Position numbers and translations under genes: made by a program. Shown here piece after piece: positions 52,130 through 60,621 of a stretch of DNA of 64,000 nucleotides. The notes under the pieces were generated by a model. The model searched no databases. It had not been told where the DNA came from and worked only from the letters and a program-made list of their open reading frames with translations. The stretch covers positions 186,001-250,000 of the forward strand of contig NZ_FUYH01000001.1 in assembly GCF_900167605.1 (NCBI RefSeq), in the 5' to 3' direction. The DNA comes from Caloramator quimbayensis. Lineage in GTDB: Bacteria > Bacillota > Clostridia > Clostridiales > Caloramatoraceae. The first letter of the stretch is position 1, and every line of letters begins with the position of its first letter.

Positions 52130-53506
52130 TCATTTTATTGCTATTATTTCCATCTCATAGCACATCCCATTTAGTCTTTTTTCATCAATAATCTTTATTT
52201 GAGAAAATCCTACTTCAATTAATAATTTTGATAATGATTCTACACTAAACATAGTGTAATGATAATTTTCTTCATATTCTTGTCCTCCTAAAATGACCTC
52301 AGATAAAGTATTAAAATCTATTTCTTTATCATTAAATCTATTAATCATTTCTTCAATATTAGGTGTAATTATCCTTAAAAAACCATCTTTGCATAAAAGA
52401 TTATACCAGTAAGGTAAAATCGTCTGCTTTAAATCCATTTTTGTAAAATGTTCAATTAAATGAGAGCTATATATTTCAAAAATCGTATTGTTGTTAAACG
52501 GTAAATTTGTTATATCCGCAATTATATCTACCGTAGGCAATTCTCTCTTATCAATATTTATATATTCATTATTGTCTGTCATTCCCACACCAAGCTGTAA
52601 TTTTAATTTTCCTTTCATGATTTTTAATTTATTGCTAAAACTTATATAATTTGCAATTTTGGGTACAATTACTTTTTTATTATTTTGTTTAACATTTTTT
52701 GAAACTTCATAGAATAGCTCTTTTCTTAAATTCATAAAATTATATTCATAATCCTCTATTCTCTTACTGATTAATGCTAACCACTTTTCTTGATTCAAAA
52801 TACGTGTATCTAAAGTATTTATTATATTATATATCTCTTTATCTTTATTATTATTTTTATTACTAATAGCCTCAAATATTTGTCGATTTATTTCAACATT
52901 CTTTATATATTCAAGTTCATTCTTCACGTTTAATCTATCATTTTCGCATATATTTATTAACTCTTTATATTTGTTCAAAATATCATCAAATTGTTGCCCT
53001 ATTTTTATATTTCTATCATTATCTTTCTGTAAAAAGTCTATATTATTTTTTATATATTCAAGTTCATTCTTCACGTTTAATCTATCATTTTCATATAAAT
53101 CTATAATTTCCTTAATTTTATTTATTATAATATTTAATAAATTCACTATACTTCGATTAAACTTTATTTGTATTCTTGTATGAAATCTTATAGAAGTATT
53201 AACAATTTTTTTTAACCACTTCAATCTCGTAATTTTTTCTATATAATCAGACTCAATAGATTCATTAGCCTCGTTAATAAAAAAATTAATATTGGGATCA
53301 TTAAAAATATTTTTTATATTATCAGCATCATAAATACTTTCAATATTTTCTTTATTATTATTTATATTAACAGTTAGTGAATTGATTACCTTTTGTGTAA
53401 GCTCATCATCTGAATTAATTGTTAAGATTTTATTCGTATTTTTTTTATTTGGGAATTCAATATTTTCGATTTTACTTAAAACATAATTCTCATCAATTTT
53501 GTTCAT
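52130..53506 (-). CDS. Coiled-coil protein with C-terminal SAM-dependent methyltransferase domain
   Basis: This 458-residue protein has a long coiled coil (about residues 90-290) with a 49-residue internal duplication (two copies of YENDRLNVKNELEYIKN-type sequence), then a class I methyltransferase domain (about 300-458): LKLQLGVGMTDNNEYINID (motif I region), VDIIADITNLPFNNNTIFEI and FLRIITPNIEEM. ATG 53506 is chosen with GGAGGAG upstream; the longer frame to 53536 overlaps the ABC gene stop. Located next to Wzt/Wzm, it may cap or modify the glycan end and set chain length, as WbdD-like coiled-coil modifiers do. That is inference. Confidence 0.75.
   Translation of the reverse strand: MNKIDENYVLSKIENIEFPNKKNTNKILTINSDDELTQKVINSLTVNINNNKENIESIYDADNIKNIFNDPNINFFINEANESIESDYIEKITRLKWLKKIVNTSIRFHTRIQIKFNRSIVNLLNIIINKIKEIIDLYENDRLNVKNELEYIKNNIDFLQKDNDRNIKIGQQFDDILNKYKELINICENDRLNVKNELEYIKNVEINRQIFEAISNKNNNKDKEIYNIINTLDTRILNQEKWLALISKRIEDYEYNFMNLRKELFYEVSKNVKQNNKKVIVPKIANYISFSNKLKIMKGKLKLQLGVGMTDNNEYINIDKRELPTVDIIADITNLPFNNNTIFEIYSSHLIEHFTKMDLKQTILPYWYNLLCKDGFLRIITPNIEEMINRFNDKEIDFNTLSEVILGGQEYEENYHYTMFSVESLSKLLIEVGFSQIKIIDEKRLNGMCYEMEIIAIK
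52902..53092 (-). repeat. 147-bp-period duplication in the coiled-coil gene
   Basis: A 44-base stretch at 52902-52945 is identical to 53049-53092. The period of 147 bp is exactly 49 codons (seven heptads), so frame and coiled-coil phase are kept. Confidence 0.85.
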
Positions 53507-53523
53507 TTTTTCTCCTCCAAATA

Positions 53524-54786
53524 TTAAAAAATCCAATCATGATGTAATTTTATTAACCCCTGTTCTTTTCTTATTTGTGGGTCGATAACATTAATTTTAT
53601 ATATATCACATCTATAATCATAAATCTCCTCAAAAATTGAATGTGCTGCGACATCAATAAGATAAGTATTCTCTAACAAATCAACCGATTTAATACTAAA
53701 TTTTATTTTGCCTTCTCGGGATAAATTATTAATATCGATATTATCAATAAAAGTATTTGTACCATAACAATAAAACCCATCAATTCTTTTAATCGCAATA
53801 CCAAATACACAGTTATTAATATTGGAATTTATTTTATAATCTATTTCAATTACAACTGGTCTACAAGTTGTAACTGTATTTACTATTTCATTTGATTCAT
53901 TAATTATTTTAACATCGACTATTTCAACTTTTTTATTTCCCCATCTGGTTGATGCATTGTTTAGATATTTAGAAATTTTGATATTCATATTATTATCTTC
54001 TTCAATATTTTTTGTATATTTTTTAATAACTTTATTTTTTGAATTATTAACTTCATCTTTTTTAGATATACATTCTAAATAATTATTTATTACAGTTTCA
54101 ACATTCCCTATACTTTTAATAATTCCATTATCTATCCATATACCTTTATCACATATCTTCCTTACTGCACCTACGTCATGAGAAACAAAAATTATTGTAA
54201 CTCCCTTTTTCTTTAACTCATACATTTTTTCATAACATTTTTTTTGAAAACTTGCATCTCCTACTGCAAGGATTTCATCAATCAATAATATTTCTGCATC
54301 AACATTAATTGCAATAGAAAAAGCTAATCTCATATACATTCCTGAAGAATAAGTTCTAACAGCAGTATCTATAAAATTTTCTAATTCTGAAAATTTAATT
54401 ATATCATTAATTCTTTGTTCAATCTCTTGTTTATTTAAACCTAAGATTGATGCGTTTGTATATATATTTTCTCTTCCTGTAAAATCCGGATGAAATCCCG
54501 CACCTAATTCAAGCAAGCTGGCTACTCTACCATTTATTTTTATATGTCCTTTATCTGGATATATAATTTTAGCTAATAATTTTAAAAGTGTGCTTTTACC
54601 CGAACCATTCTGCCCTATTATTCCAACTGTTTCTCCTTTATTAATTTTTAAACTTACATTATCAAGGACACAAATATCATGATAACTATTTGTTTTTATA
54701 TTCAATATTTTTTCTTTAAATGTTGTTGGTTTGTCTTGATAAATCCTAAAATTTTTTGTTATTCTATCTACTTCAATAGCTACCAT
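53524..54786 (-). CDS. wzt: Polysaccharide ABC exporter ATPase with C-terminal glycan-binding domain (Wzt)
   Basis: This 420-residue protein has Walker A GQNGSGKSTLLKLLA, signature YSSGMYMRLAFSIA and Walker B ILLIDEILAVGDASF (N-terminal 240 residues), then a ~170-residue beta domain (RWGNKKVEIVDVKIINESNE, FGIAIKRIDGFYCYGTNTFI) of the Wzt-C type that recognises the finished polymer's end group. It works with the Wzm permease encoded immediately downstream in its operon. GGAGGAA precedes ATG by nine bases. The combination implies ABC-dependent rather than Wzx/Wzy-only export. Confidence 0.94.
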   Translation of the reverse strand: MVAIEVDRITKNFRIYQDKPTTFKEKILNIKTNSYHDICVLDNVSLKINKGETVGIIGQNGSGKSTLLKLLAKIIYPDKGHIKINGRVASLLELGAGFHPDFTGRENIYTNASILGLNKQEIEQRINDIIKFSELENFIDTAVRTYSSGMYMRLAFSIAINVDAEILLIDEILAVGDASFQKKCYEKMYELKKKGVTIIFVSHDVGAVRKICDKGIWIDNGIIKSIGNVETVINNYLECISKKDEVNNSKNKVIKKYTKNIEEDNNMNIKISKYLNNASTRWGNKKVEIVDVKIINESNEIVNTVTTCRPVVIEIDYKINSNINNCVFGIAIKRIDGFYCYGTNTFIDNIDINNLSREGKIKFSIKSVDLLENTYLIDVAAHSIFEEIYDYRCDIYKINVIDPQIRKEQGLIKLHHDWIF

Positions 54787-54788
54787 AA

Positions 54789-55565
54789 TTATATTTCCTC
54801 CGCAAACCTTATTTTCAACTTATTAAAAATCAAAATACTAAATATTAATAAAAAAATAGAAAATATAAACACATACACTAAACTCATCACATTTGGAAAT
54901 TTACCATCATATAAAACATCTCTATACGATATAATAAGTGCAGACATTGGATTCAATTTTAAGGCAAATTGCAAATTTTTCGGCAATACATCTACTCTAT
55001 AAAGAACTGGTGTTAAAAAATACCATGCTTGCAAAACTATGCCTAATATATGTTCTAAATCTCTAAAATAAACATTTATACATGAAAATATAATACAAAA
55101 TCCTAATACTAATAAATATTGAATAAACAGCAACAATGGTAAAAAAATTACATACCATTTAATACTTACATCCATTATCATAAGACTTATAATAACTACA
55201 ATCATTGAATAAATACAATTCATTAATCCACTCGTTGCAGTTGCAATTGGAAGTATTAACCTTGGAAAATATATTTTTTTAATCAATCCATTATTCCATA
55301 CAATACTATTTACACCATTTTGTAATGATGTAGAAAAAAACATCCATGGTATTAAAGCAACAAATAAAAACATTGCATAGTTTTTCTCTTGAATTCTCAA
55401 TAAATATGGAAATACTATCGAATATACTAATAACATTAATAATGGATTAATAAAAGTCCATAAAAAACCAAGAAAAGAACCCTTGTATCTAGTTCTTAAA
55501 TCTTTTCTTACCAAATTTTTTAACATTTCTTTATATTTAAATAGTTCCATTATATCTTCAATCAT
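54789..55565 (-). CDS. wzm: Polysaccharide ABC exporter permease (Wzm)
   Basis: This ~258-residue ABC-2 permease has LVRKDLRTRYKGSFLGFLWT at the N-terminus, then six membrane helices (NPLLMLLVYSIVFPYLL, FLFVALIPWMFFSTSLQ, LMNCIYSMIVVIISLMIM and so on) and the FYFRDLEHILGIVLQAWYFLTP-type block. It pairs with Wzt, with only two bases between. ATG 55565 is six bases past AGAGG; the ATG at 55571 touches that site. It moves lipid-linked polymer across the membrane. Confidence 0.93.
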   Translation of the reverse strand: MIEDIMELFKYKEMLKNLVRKDLRTRYKGSFLGFLWTFINPLLMLLVYSIVFPYLLRIQEKNYAMFLFVALIPWMFFSTSLQNGVNSIVWNNGLIKKIYFPRLILPIATATSGLMNCIYSMIVVIISLMIMDVSIKWYVIFLPLLLFIQYLLVLGFCIIFSCINVYFRDLEHILGIVLQAWYFLTPVLYRVDVLPKNLQFALKLNPMSALIISYRDVLYDGKFPNVMSLVYVFIFSIFLLIFSILIFNKLKIRFAEEI

Positions 55566-55578
55566 ATGCATACCTCTA

Positions 55579-56523
55579 TTAAATATTAATTCTCCAATAA
55601 TTTAAAACATCTTTTATTGTATCTTCTATTTTATATTGAGGACTCCAAGATGTAAGTTTTACAAGTTTTTTATTATCGCACCTGATTACAGGTACATCTA
55701 ATGGTCTCATTTTTGAGGGATCACTTTTAACAATTATTTTTTTATTCGACATAGAAAGAAGTAAATCTAATATATAACTTATTTTATATGTTTTATTTGA
55801 ACCCACATTATATACTTGTCCACTTTTTCCCGCCGTAATTATATCAAAATATGCTCTTACAATATCTCTAACATCTGTAAAATCTCTTTCTGCTTCTAAA
55901 TTACCAACAAAAAGAACTGGTTCTATAAGCCCCTTCTCAATTTGTGCTATTTTTTTTGCAAAATCAGGAACAACAAATGTTGGTGCTTGACCAGGTCCTA
56001 TATGGTTAAAAGCACGTACCATAATAATATCCATTTTATATGCATTAATATACTGCAAGGCGAAATATTCTTGAACCATTTTACTTACAGCATAAGGATT
56101 AGTTGGATTCAAAGGATAATCTTCATCTATACTTATAATTTCGGACTTTACTATACCATACTCTTCACTTGAGCCTATTAAAAGAATTCTTATATTTTTA
56201 TTAGACTTTCTAACTGCATCTAAAAGATTTAATGTCCCATTGACATTTATATTTATTGTTAACTGTGGATTTTCCCATGATAAAGCAACAGAACTCTGTG
56301 CAGCAAGATGAAAAATATAATCAGGCATACATTCTTTAATTATTTCAAAAATATTTTCTTTATTAATAATGTCCATATCCCGTACAATGATTTTGCTGCT
56401 TATTTGATGCGGCATAGATGTATGAGGTAACTTTGTACCCCAAACTTCTATGCCATTCTTAATAAGATATTCTGACAAATATATGCCAACAAATCCATTT
56501 ACTCCTGTTATTAAAGCTCTCAA
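55579..56523 (-). CDS. rmd: GDP-6-deoxy-D-mannose reductase-like (RMD) epimerase/dehydratase
   Basis: This 314-residue extended SDR enzyme has RALITGVNGFVGIYLSEYL (cofactor site), FHLAAQSSVALSW, the active-site Tyr/Lys in PYAVSKMVQEYFALQY, and RAFNHIGPGQAP, which match RMD proteins. By family and by the gmd gene alongside, it reduces GDP-4-keto-6-deoxymannose to GDP-D-rhamnose. TTG 56523 is favoured: GGAG (overlapping the gmd stop) is eight bases upstream. A GTG at 56532 overlaps that site. A GDP-talose-forming or fucose enzyme is less likely as no GMER-type motif is seen. Confidence 0.85.
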   Translation of the reverse strand: MRALITGVNGFVGIYLSEYLIKNGIEVWGTKLPHTSMPHQISSKIIVRDMDIINKENIFEIIKECMPDYIFHLAAQSSVALSWENPQLTININVNGTLNLLDAVRKSNKNIRILLIGSSEEYGIVKSEIISIDEDYPLNPTNPYAVSKMVQEYFALQYINAYKMDIIMVRAFNHIGPGQAPTFVVPDFAKKIAQIEKGLIEPVLFVGNLEAERDFTDVRDIVRAYFDIITAGKSGQVYNVGSNKTYKISYILDLLLSMSNKKIIVKSDPSKMRPLDVPVIRCDNKKLVKLTSWSPQYKIEDTIKDVLNYWRINI

Positions 56524-56528
56524 TATTA

Positions 56529-57593
56529 TCACTCCATTATTTCTTTTGCAGCTGCTGCTTCAATAAACTCTTCATAGCTTAAACTATTTTTAACTCTATT
56601 TAAGTCTTCATTTATCATTATTTTTACAAGCTCTTCAAAAGTAATTTCATTCAGCCAACCTAAAACACTTCTTGCTTTTTCAGGATTTCCAAGCAAAAGT
56701 TCAACTTCAGCCGGTCTAAAATATTTAGGATTTACTGCTACAACAACCTTCCCATTTTCTTTATTTATTGCCTTTTCATTAACTCCTTTTCCTATCCATT
56801 CGATCTCAATACCTGCATATTTAAACGCTAAATTAACAAATTCTCTTACTGTATGTGTTTCACCACTTGCTATAACATAATCGTCAGGTTTTTCATGCTG
56901 AAGCATAAGCCACATAGCTTTTACATAATCCTTGGCATGTCCCCAGTCACGTTTTGCATCCATATTACCAAGCTCTAAAACATCCAATAAACCGTACTTT
57001 ATTCTTGCAACAGCATCAGTAATTTTTCTTGTTACAAATTCTTTGCCTCTTCTTTCTGATTCATGATTAAACAATATACCTGAACAAGCAAAAATATTGT
57101 AGCTTTCTCTATAGTTTTTAGTTATCCAGTGTCCATAGAGCTTGGCAACCCCATATGGGCTTCTTGGATAAAACGGTGTTGTTTCTTTTTGAGGAGTTTC
57201 CTGTACAAGGCCAAACATTTCTGAAGTTGATGCTTGATAGAATTTAGCTTCAGGTTTAACAATACGAATTGCTTCAAGCATATTAGTTACACCTAATGCA
57301 TCTATATTAGCTGTTGCAATAGGCTGTTCCCATGATGTTGCTACAAATGATTGTGCTGCAAGGTTATAAACTTCATCAGCTTGTGATATTCTCATGGCAT
57401 TTATTAACGAAATTTGATCTGTTAAGTCACCATATATAAATTCTATTTTATCTTTTATGTGTTCAACATTACCAAAATCTAATTTACTCTTTCTTCTTAC
57501 CAATCCATATACTTTATAGTTTTTACTAAGAAGAAGTTCTGCTAAATATGATCCATCTTGTCCAGTAATTCCAGTTATTAACGCACTTTTCAT
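56529..57593 (-). CDS. gmd: GDP-mannose 4,6-dehydratase
   Basis: This 354-residue enzyme converts GDP-mannose to GDP-4-keto-6-deoxymannose. It has [35 protein letters not shown], the catalytic block [20 protein letters not shown] and [37 protein letters not shown] and [15 protein letters not shown], all GMD signatures. ATG 57593 follows AAAGGA; a longer frame begins at 57614. It lies between manC and rmd, so GDP-mannose to GDP-rhamnose is a complete path here. Confidence 0.96.
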   Translation of the reverse strand: MKSALITGITGQDGSYLAELLLSKNYKVYGLVRRKSKLDFGNVEHIKDKIEFIYGDLTDQISLINAMRISQADEVYNLAAQSFVATSWEQPIATANIDALGVTNMLEAIRIVKPEAKFYQASTSEMFGLVQETPQKETTPFYPRSPYGVAKLYGHWITKNYRESYNIFACSGILFNHESERRGKEFVTRKITDAVARIKYGLLDVLELGNMDAKRDWGHAKDYVKAMWLMLQHEKPDDYVIASGETHTVREFVNLAFKYAGIEIEWIGKGVNEKAINKENGKVVVAVNPKYFRPAEVELLLGNPEKARSVLGWLNEITFEELVKIMINEDLNRVKNSLSYEEFIEAAAAKEIME

Positions 57594-57629
57594 AAATATT
57601 ATCCTTTCTTTCAATATTTATTGTAGTTT

Positions 57630-58706
57630 TTATAAATAATTTTCCTTATTCATTGCTTTAATTTTATTTAAAAGCTTTTTAATGTCTTGACATTTATCTT
57701 TCGAGCATATTAATGTTGCATCATCTGTATCAACAAGAATAATATCTTCTATACCAACTGCTGCAATTAGCTTATCATTCCCTTGTATAATGCACTTTTT
57801 AGTATCGATGCTTATAACATTTCCTGATTTAACATTCCCATCTTCATCAGTATTTTGAATTCTTTCAAGTGCTGTCCAGCTTCCAACATCATCCCATCCA
57901 AAATTCCCTGGTATAGTATAAATATTCTCTGCATGTTCCATAATACCATAGTCAATTGATATAGATTCAAATTTATTAAATTCTTCTCTCAATACCTTAA
58001 TTTCATTATCAGTCCCAATAGCATCAGATATTTTCATTAAACCTTCATATAAATTAGGCATATATCTTTGTATATTTTTTAATATTGTTGATGCCTTCCA
58101 GACAAACATTCCGCTGTTCCATAAATATGTACCTTCTTTTAAATACTGTTTTGCCTTGTCTATATCAGGTTTTTCTACAAATCGTTTAACTTTATATATA
58201 CTATTACCATCAATGTCACATACTTTATTACTGTAATTTATGTAGCCATAACCCGTTTCTGGATATGATGGAATAATTCCAATAGTAATTAAATTATCCC
58301 CTTCTTGTGCCATTTTTGCAGCAGCTTCTAAAGTATTTATAAAGATGTCATTATTCTTTATCAAATGATCCGAAGGTAATATTATCATTACAGCTTCAGG
58401 ATCTTTTTTTGCTATGTATACCGCAGAAAGCCCAATACATGGTGCTGTATTTTTTCCTAATGGTTCAATTAATATATTTTGAAAAGGTATTTCGAAAAGC
58501 TGCTTCCTTATTATATTTGAATAATTTTCATTAGTAACAATAAATACATTCTCTTTATCAGTTATTTTTTTTACTCTTTCGTATGTCAATTGTATCATCG
58601 TCTTACCATCATTTGTTAGACTTATAAGCTGTTTAGGAAGGCTTTGTCTGCTTCTTGGCCAAAACCTTTCTCCTTTTCCACCTGCCATAATAACTATAGA
58701 TACCAT
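57630..58706 (-). CDS. manC: Mannose-1-phosphate guanylyltransferase (intact copy)
   Basis: This 358-residue enzyme makes GDP-mannose. It has VIMAGGKGERFWPRSRQSLPK, LPSDHLIKNNDIF, ETGYGYINYS, RFVEKPDIDKAKQYLKEGTYLWNSGMFVW-type blocks and FGWDDVGSWTALERI, without the C-terminal isomerase domain of bifunctional enzymes. It heads manC-gmd-rmd. It is the intact paralogue used to judge the split manC at 25647-30304. Confidence 0.96.
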   Translation of the reverse strand: MVSIVIMAGGKGERFWPRSRQSLPKQLISLTNDGKTMIQLTYERVKKITDKENVFIVTNENYSNIIRKQLFEIPFQNILIEPLGKNTAPCIGLSAVYIAKKDPEAVMIILPSDHLIKNNDIFINTLEAAAKMAQEGDNLITIGIIPSYPETGYGYINYSNKVCDIDGNSIYKVKRFVEKPDIDKAKQYLKEGTYLWNSGMFVWKASTILKNIQRYMPNLYEGLMKISDAIGTDNEIKVLREEFNKFESISIDYGIMEHAENIYTIPGNFGWDDVGSWTALERIQNTDEDGNVKSGNVISIDTKKCIIQGNDKLIAAVGIEDIILVDTDDATLICSKDKCQDIKKLLNKIKAMNKENYL

Positions 58707-58734
58707 TTCTTATCCTCCATTTAATAATTGAAAA

Positions 58735-60525
58735 TTAATTATTTACCCTCTCATTTACTCCAAAACCAATTCCAAGAAGTATCCAAAATACTGGTGCAAC
58801 AGATACGACGCTGTCATTGAATAGAGCGGCTATAAAATAGGCACATATGCCCAAAAATACCGAAATCCCAATTATTTCATAATTTGTCTCAAATTTAGAT
58901 TTCATATATATTTTAAAACTCTGTATAAGGTAAATCAAGAATATACCAATTAGTGAAATTAAGGATATAATGCCTGTATTAACCAAGGTCTGCAGATACA
59001 TGTTGTGAGCTTTATCCACAATTATGTAAGGATCGCCGTAGACATTTAATTTTCCTACAACATCATTTTGGGGAAAATACATTGCAAAGTTATCTGGTCC
59101 ATATCCAAATACAGGTGATTTTTTTATTAAAGGAAAAGTTCTTGACCATATATATGCTCTGGCGGATCCTAAATTCTCTTTCCCCTCAAATCCGAGTTTT
59201 TCGATTTTACTTATTTCATAATATTGTCCTTTATTCCTAAGTATCTTAAACTTATCATTATCATAAATAAAATATAATTTTGCCGTGCTTATTTGAAGCT
59301 GAATTAACGGTTTATTATCAAACAAACCAAACAATATATCTTTATCTTTATATCTTTCATCTTTTATTGTTATTTTCCCATTGCTAAAATCCATGTCATA
59401 TTTTAATTCATTATTTTTATCATCATAAATAAATATGGTGTTATTTTTTATTTCAAAATTTAAAACTGCATCATTATAGTTAATTTTTAATCTTTTTCCG
59501 TCTAATGATATATCCTTTAGAAGAGTATTATCCTTAGTCTGTTCATTAGAAACAAGATTTTTGGCATCACTAAAAAGTGTTCCAATTTTAGAAAAGAGAT
59601 AATTATTCCATACTTTATTAGCTCCTATGACTAAAATAACTGAACTAACAAGAATAATAGAAAACAATCTGTAATGCTTTATAATATAGCTTCTAAATAG
59701 AATAATAAGCAATACAAAAGAGAAAATAATACCAAGTATTCCTGCTCTTGAATGACATGTTATTGCGTTGAACAGGAAAAGAACTGATAAAAGAGAAAAT
59801 AAAATTTTTAAATATTTATTATGATGAAGTATAGCAAGGCTCAAAGTCAAAGGAAAAAGTATCGCCATAAAGCTTCCTACATAATTAGTGTGGTATAATG
59901 TTCCATAGACTGCCCTTTCACCCAATGTGAATTTTAATCCTTCTAATAAATTTGAATTGCTAAGAGGCACAATAAGCCTTTTACCCAGCTGAGTGTTAAA
60001 AAAATCCATGTTAAAATATTGGAATAATCCTATAATACCAATTATTATTGCTGAAATATAAAGGCACTTTAAAAAAGAATCTATGGTTTTGTATGAATTA
60101 ATTAAGTTATAGGTTAATAGCATTATTATAATATACGATATAAGAGCGAATACACCTTCATATCTATCAGGAAATCCAAAAAGAGAAACGGATTTGTTTT
60201 TAGATAATAAGGCTGATATTACTACTGATAAAATATATGTAAAAGAGAAAATATATAATAACTTATTGCTTTTTAGTTTAAATCCTTTATTAAATAAATT
60301 TATTATTACCGCTGCAATAACTAAAAATATAAACACTTTTGCTTTGTTATATGAAAAAAAATCAAAATTAGTGCTGCCTGTCCAAAAAAAAGCAACATCA
60401 CTATTTAGTTCTACAATCTTCAATCTCACTATTAAAGGTACTATCATTAAAATCAAACATATTGGAATAATAAATATTATATTTTCTTTTACATTGTTTC
60501 TGCTTTTTTTATTGTTTTTCCCCAT
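58735..60525 (-). CDS. O-antigen ligase/polymerase-like membrane protein
   Basis: This 596-residue integral membrane protein has about 11-12 hydrophobic segments and the Wzy_C block SARAYIWSRTFPLIKKSPVFG then YGPDNFAMYFPQND (about residues 470-500), followed by KAHNMYLQTLVNTGI. A polar insertion of roughly 150 residues (about 315-465, LDGKRLKINYNDAVLNFEIK, IKDERYKDKDILFG) between helices is unusual for WaaL/Wzy proteins and would sit outside. It is the first gene of the minus-strand GDP-sugar segment. Substrate (ligation of glycan to a surface acceptor, or polymerisation) is not decidable. Confidence 0.85.
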   Translation of the reverse strand: MGKNNKKSRNNVKENIIFIIPICLILMIVPLIVRLKIVELNSDVAFFWTGSTNFDFFSYNKAKVFIFLVIAAVIINLFNKGFKLKSNKLLYIFSFTYILSVVISALLSKNKSVSLFGFPDRYEGVFALISYIIIMLLTYNLINSYKTIDSFLKCLYISAIIIGIIGLFQYFNMDFFNTQLGKRLIVPLSNSNLLEGLKFTLGERAVYGTLYHTNYVGSFMAILFPLTLSLAILHHNKYLKILFSLLSVLFLFNAITCHSRAGILGIIFSFVLLIILFRSYIIKHYRLFSIILVSSVILVIGANKVWNNYLFSKIGTLFSDAKNLVSNEQTKDNTLLKDISLDGKRLKINYNDAVLNFEIKNNTIFIYDDKNNELKYDMDFSNGKITIKDERYKDKDILFGLFDNKPLIQLQISTAKLYFIYDNDKFKILRNKGQYYEISKIEKLGFEGKENLGSARAYIWSRTFPLIKKSPVFGYGPDNFAMYFPQNDVVGKLNVYGDPYIIVDKAHNMYLQTLVNTGIISLISLIGIFLIYLIQSFKIYMKSKFETNYEIIGISVFLGICAYFIAALFNDSVVSVAPVFWILLGIGFGVNERVNN

Positions 60526-60621
60526 TTTACCCCTCCTTTTTGCACATAATAATTTTATATCAAATATTTAACAAATTCAATTGTTTTTTAATACTAACTA
60601 AAACATTAAACTTAAATTGCA

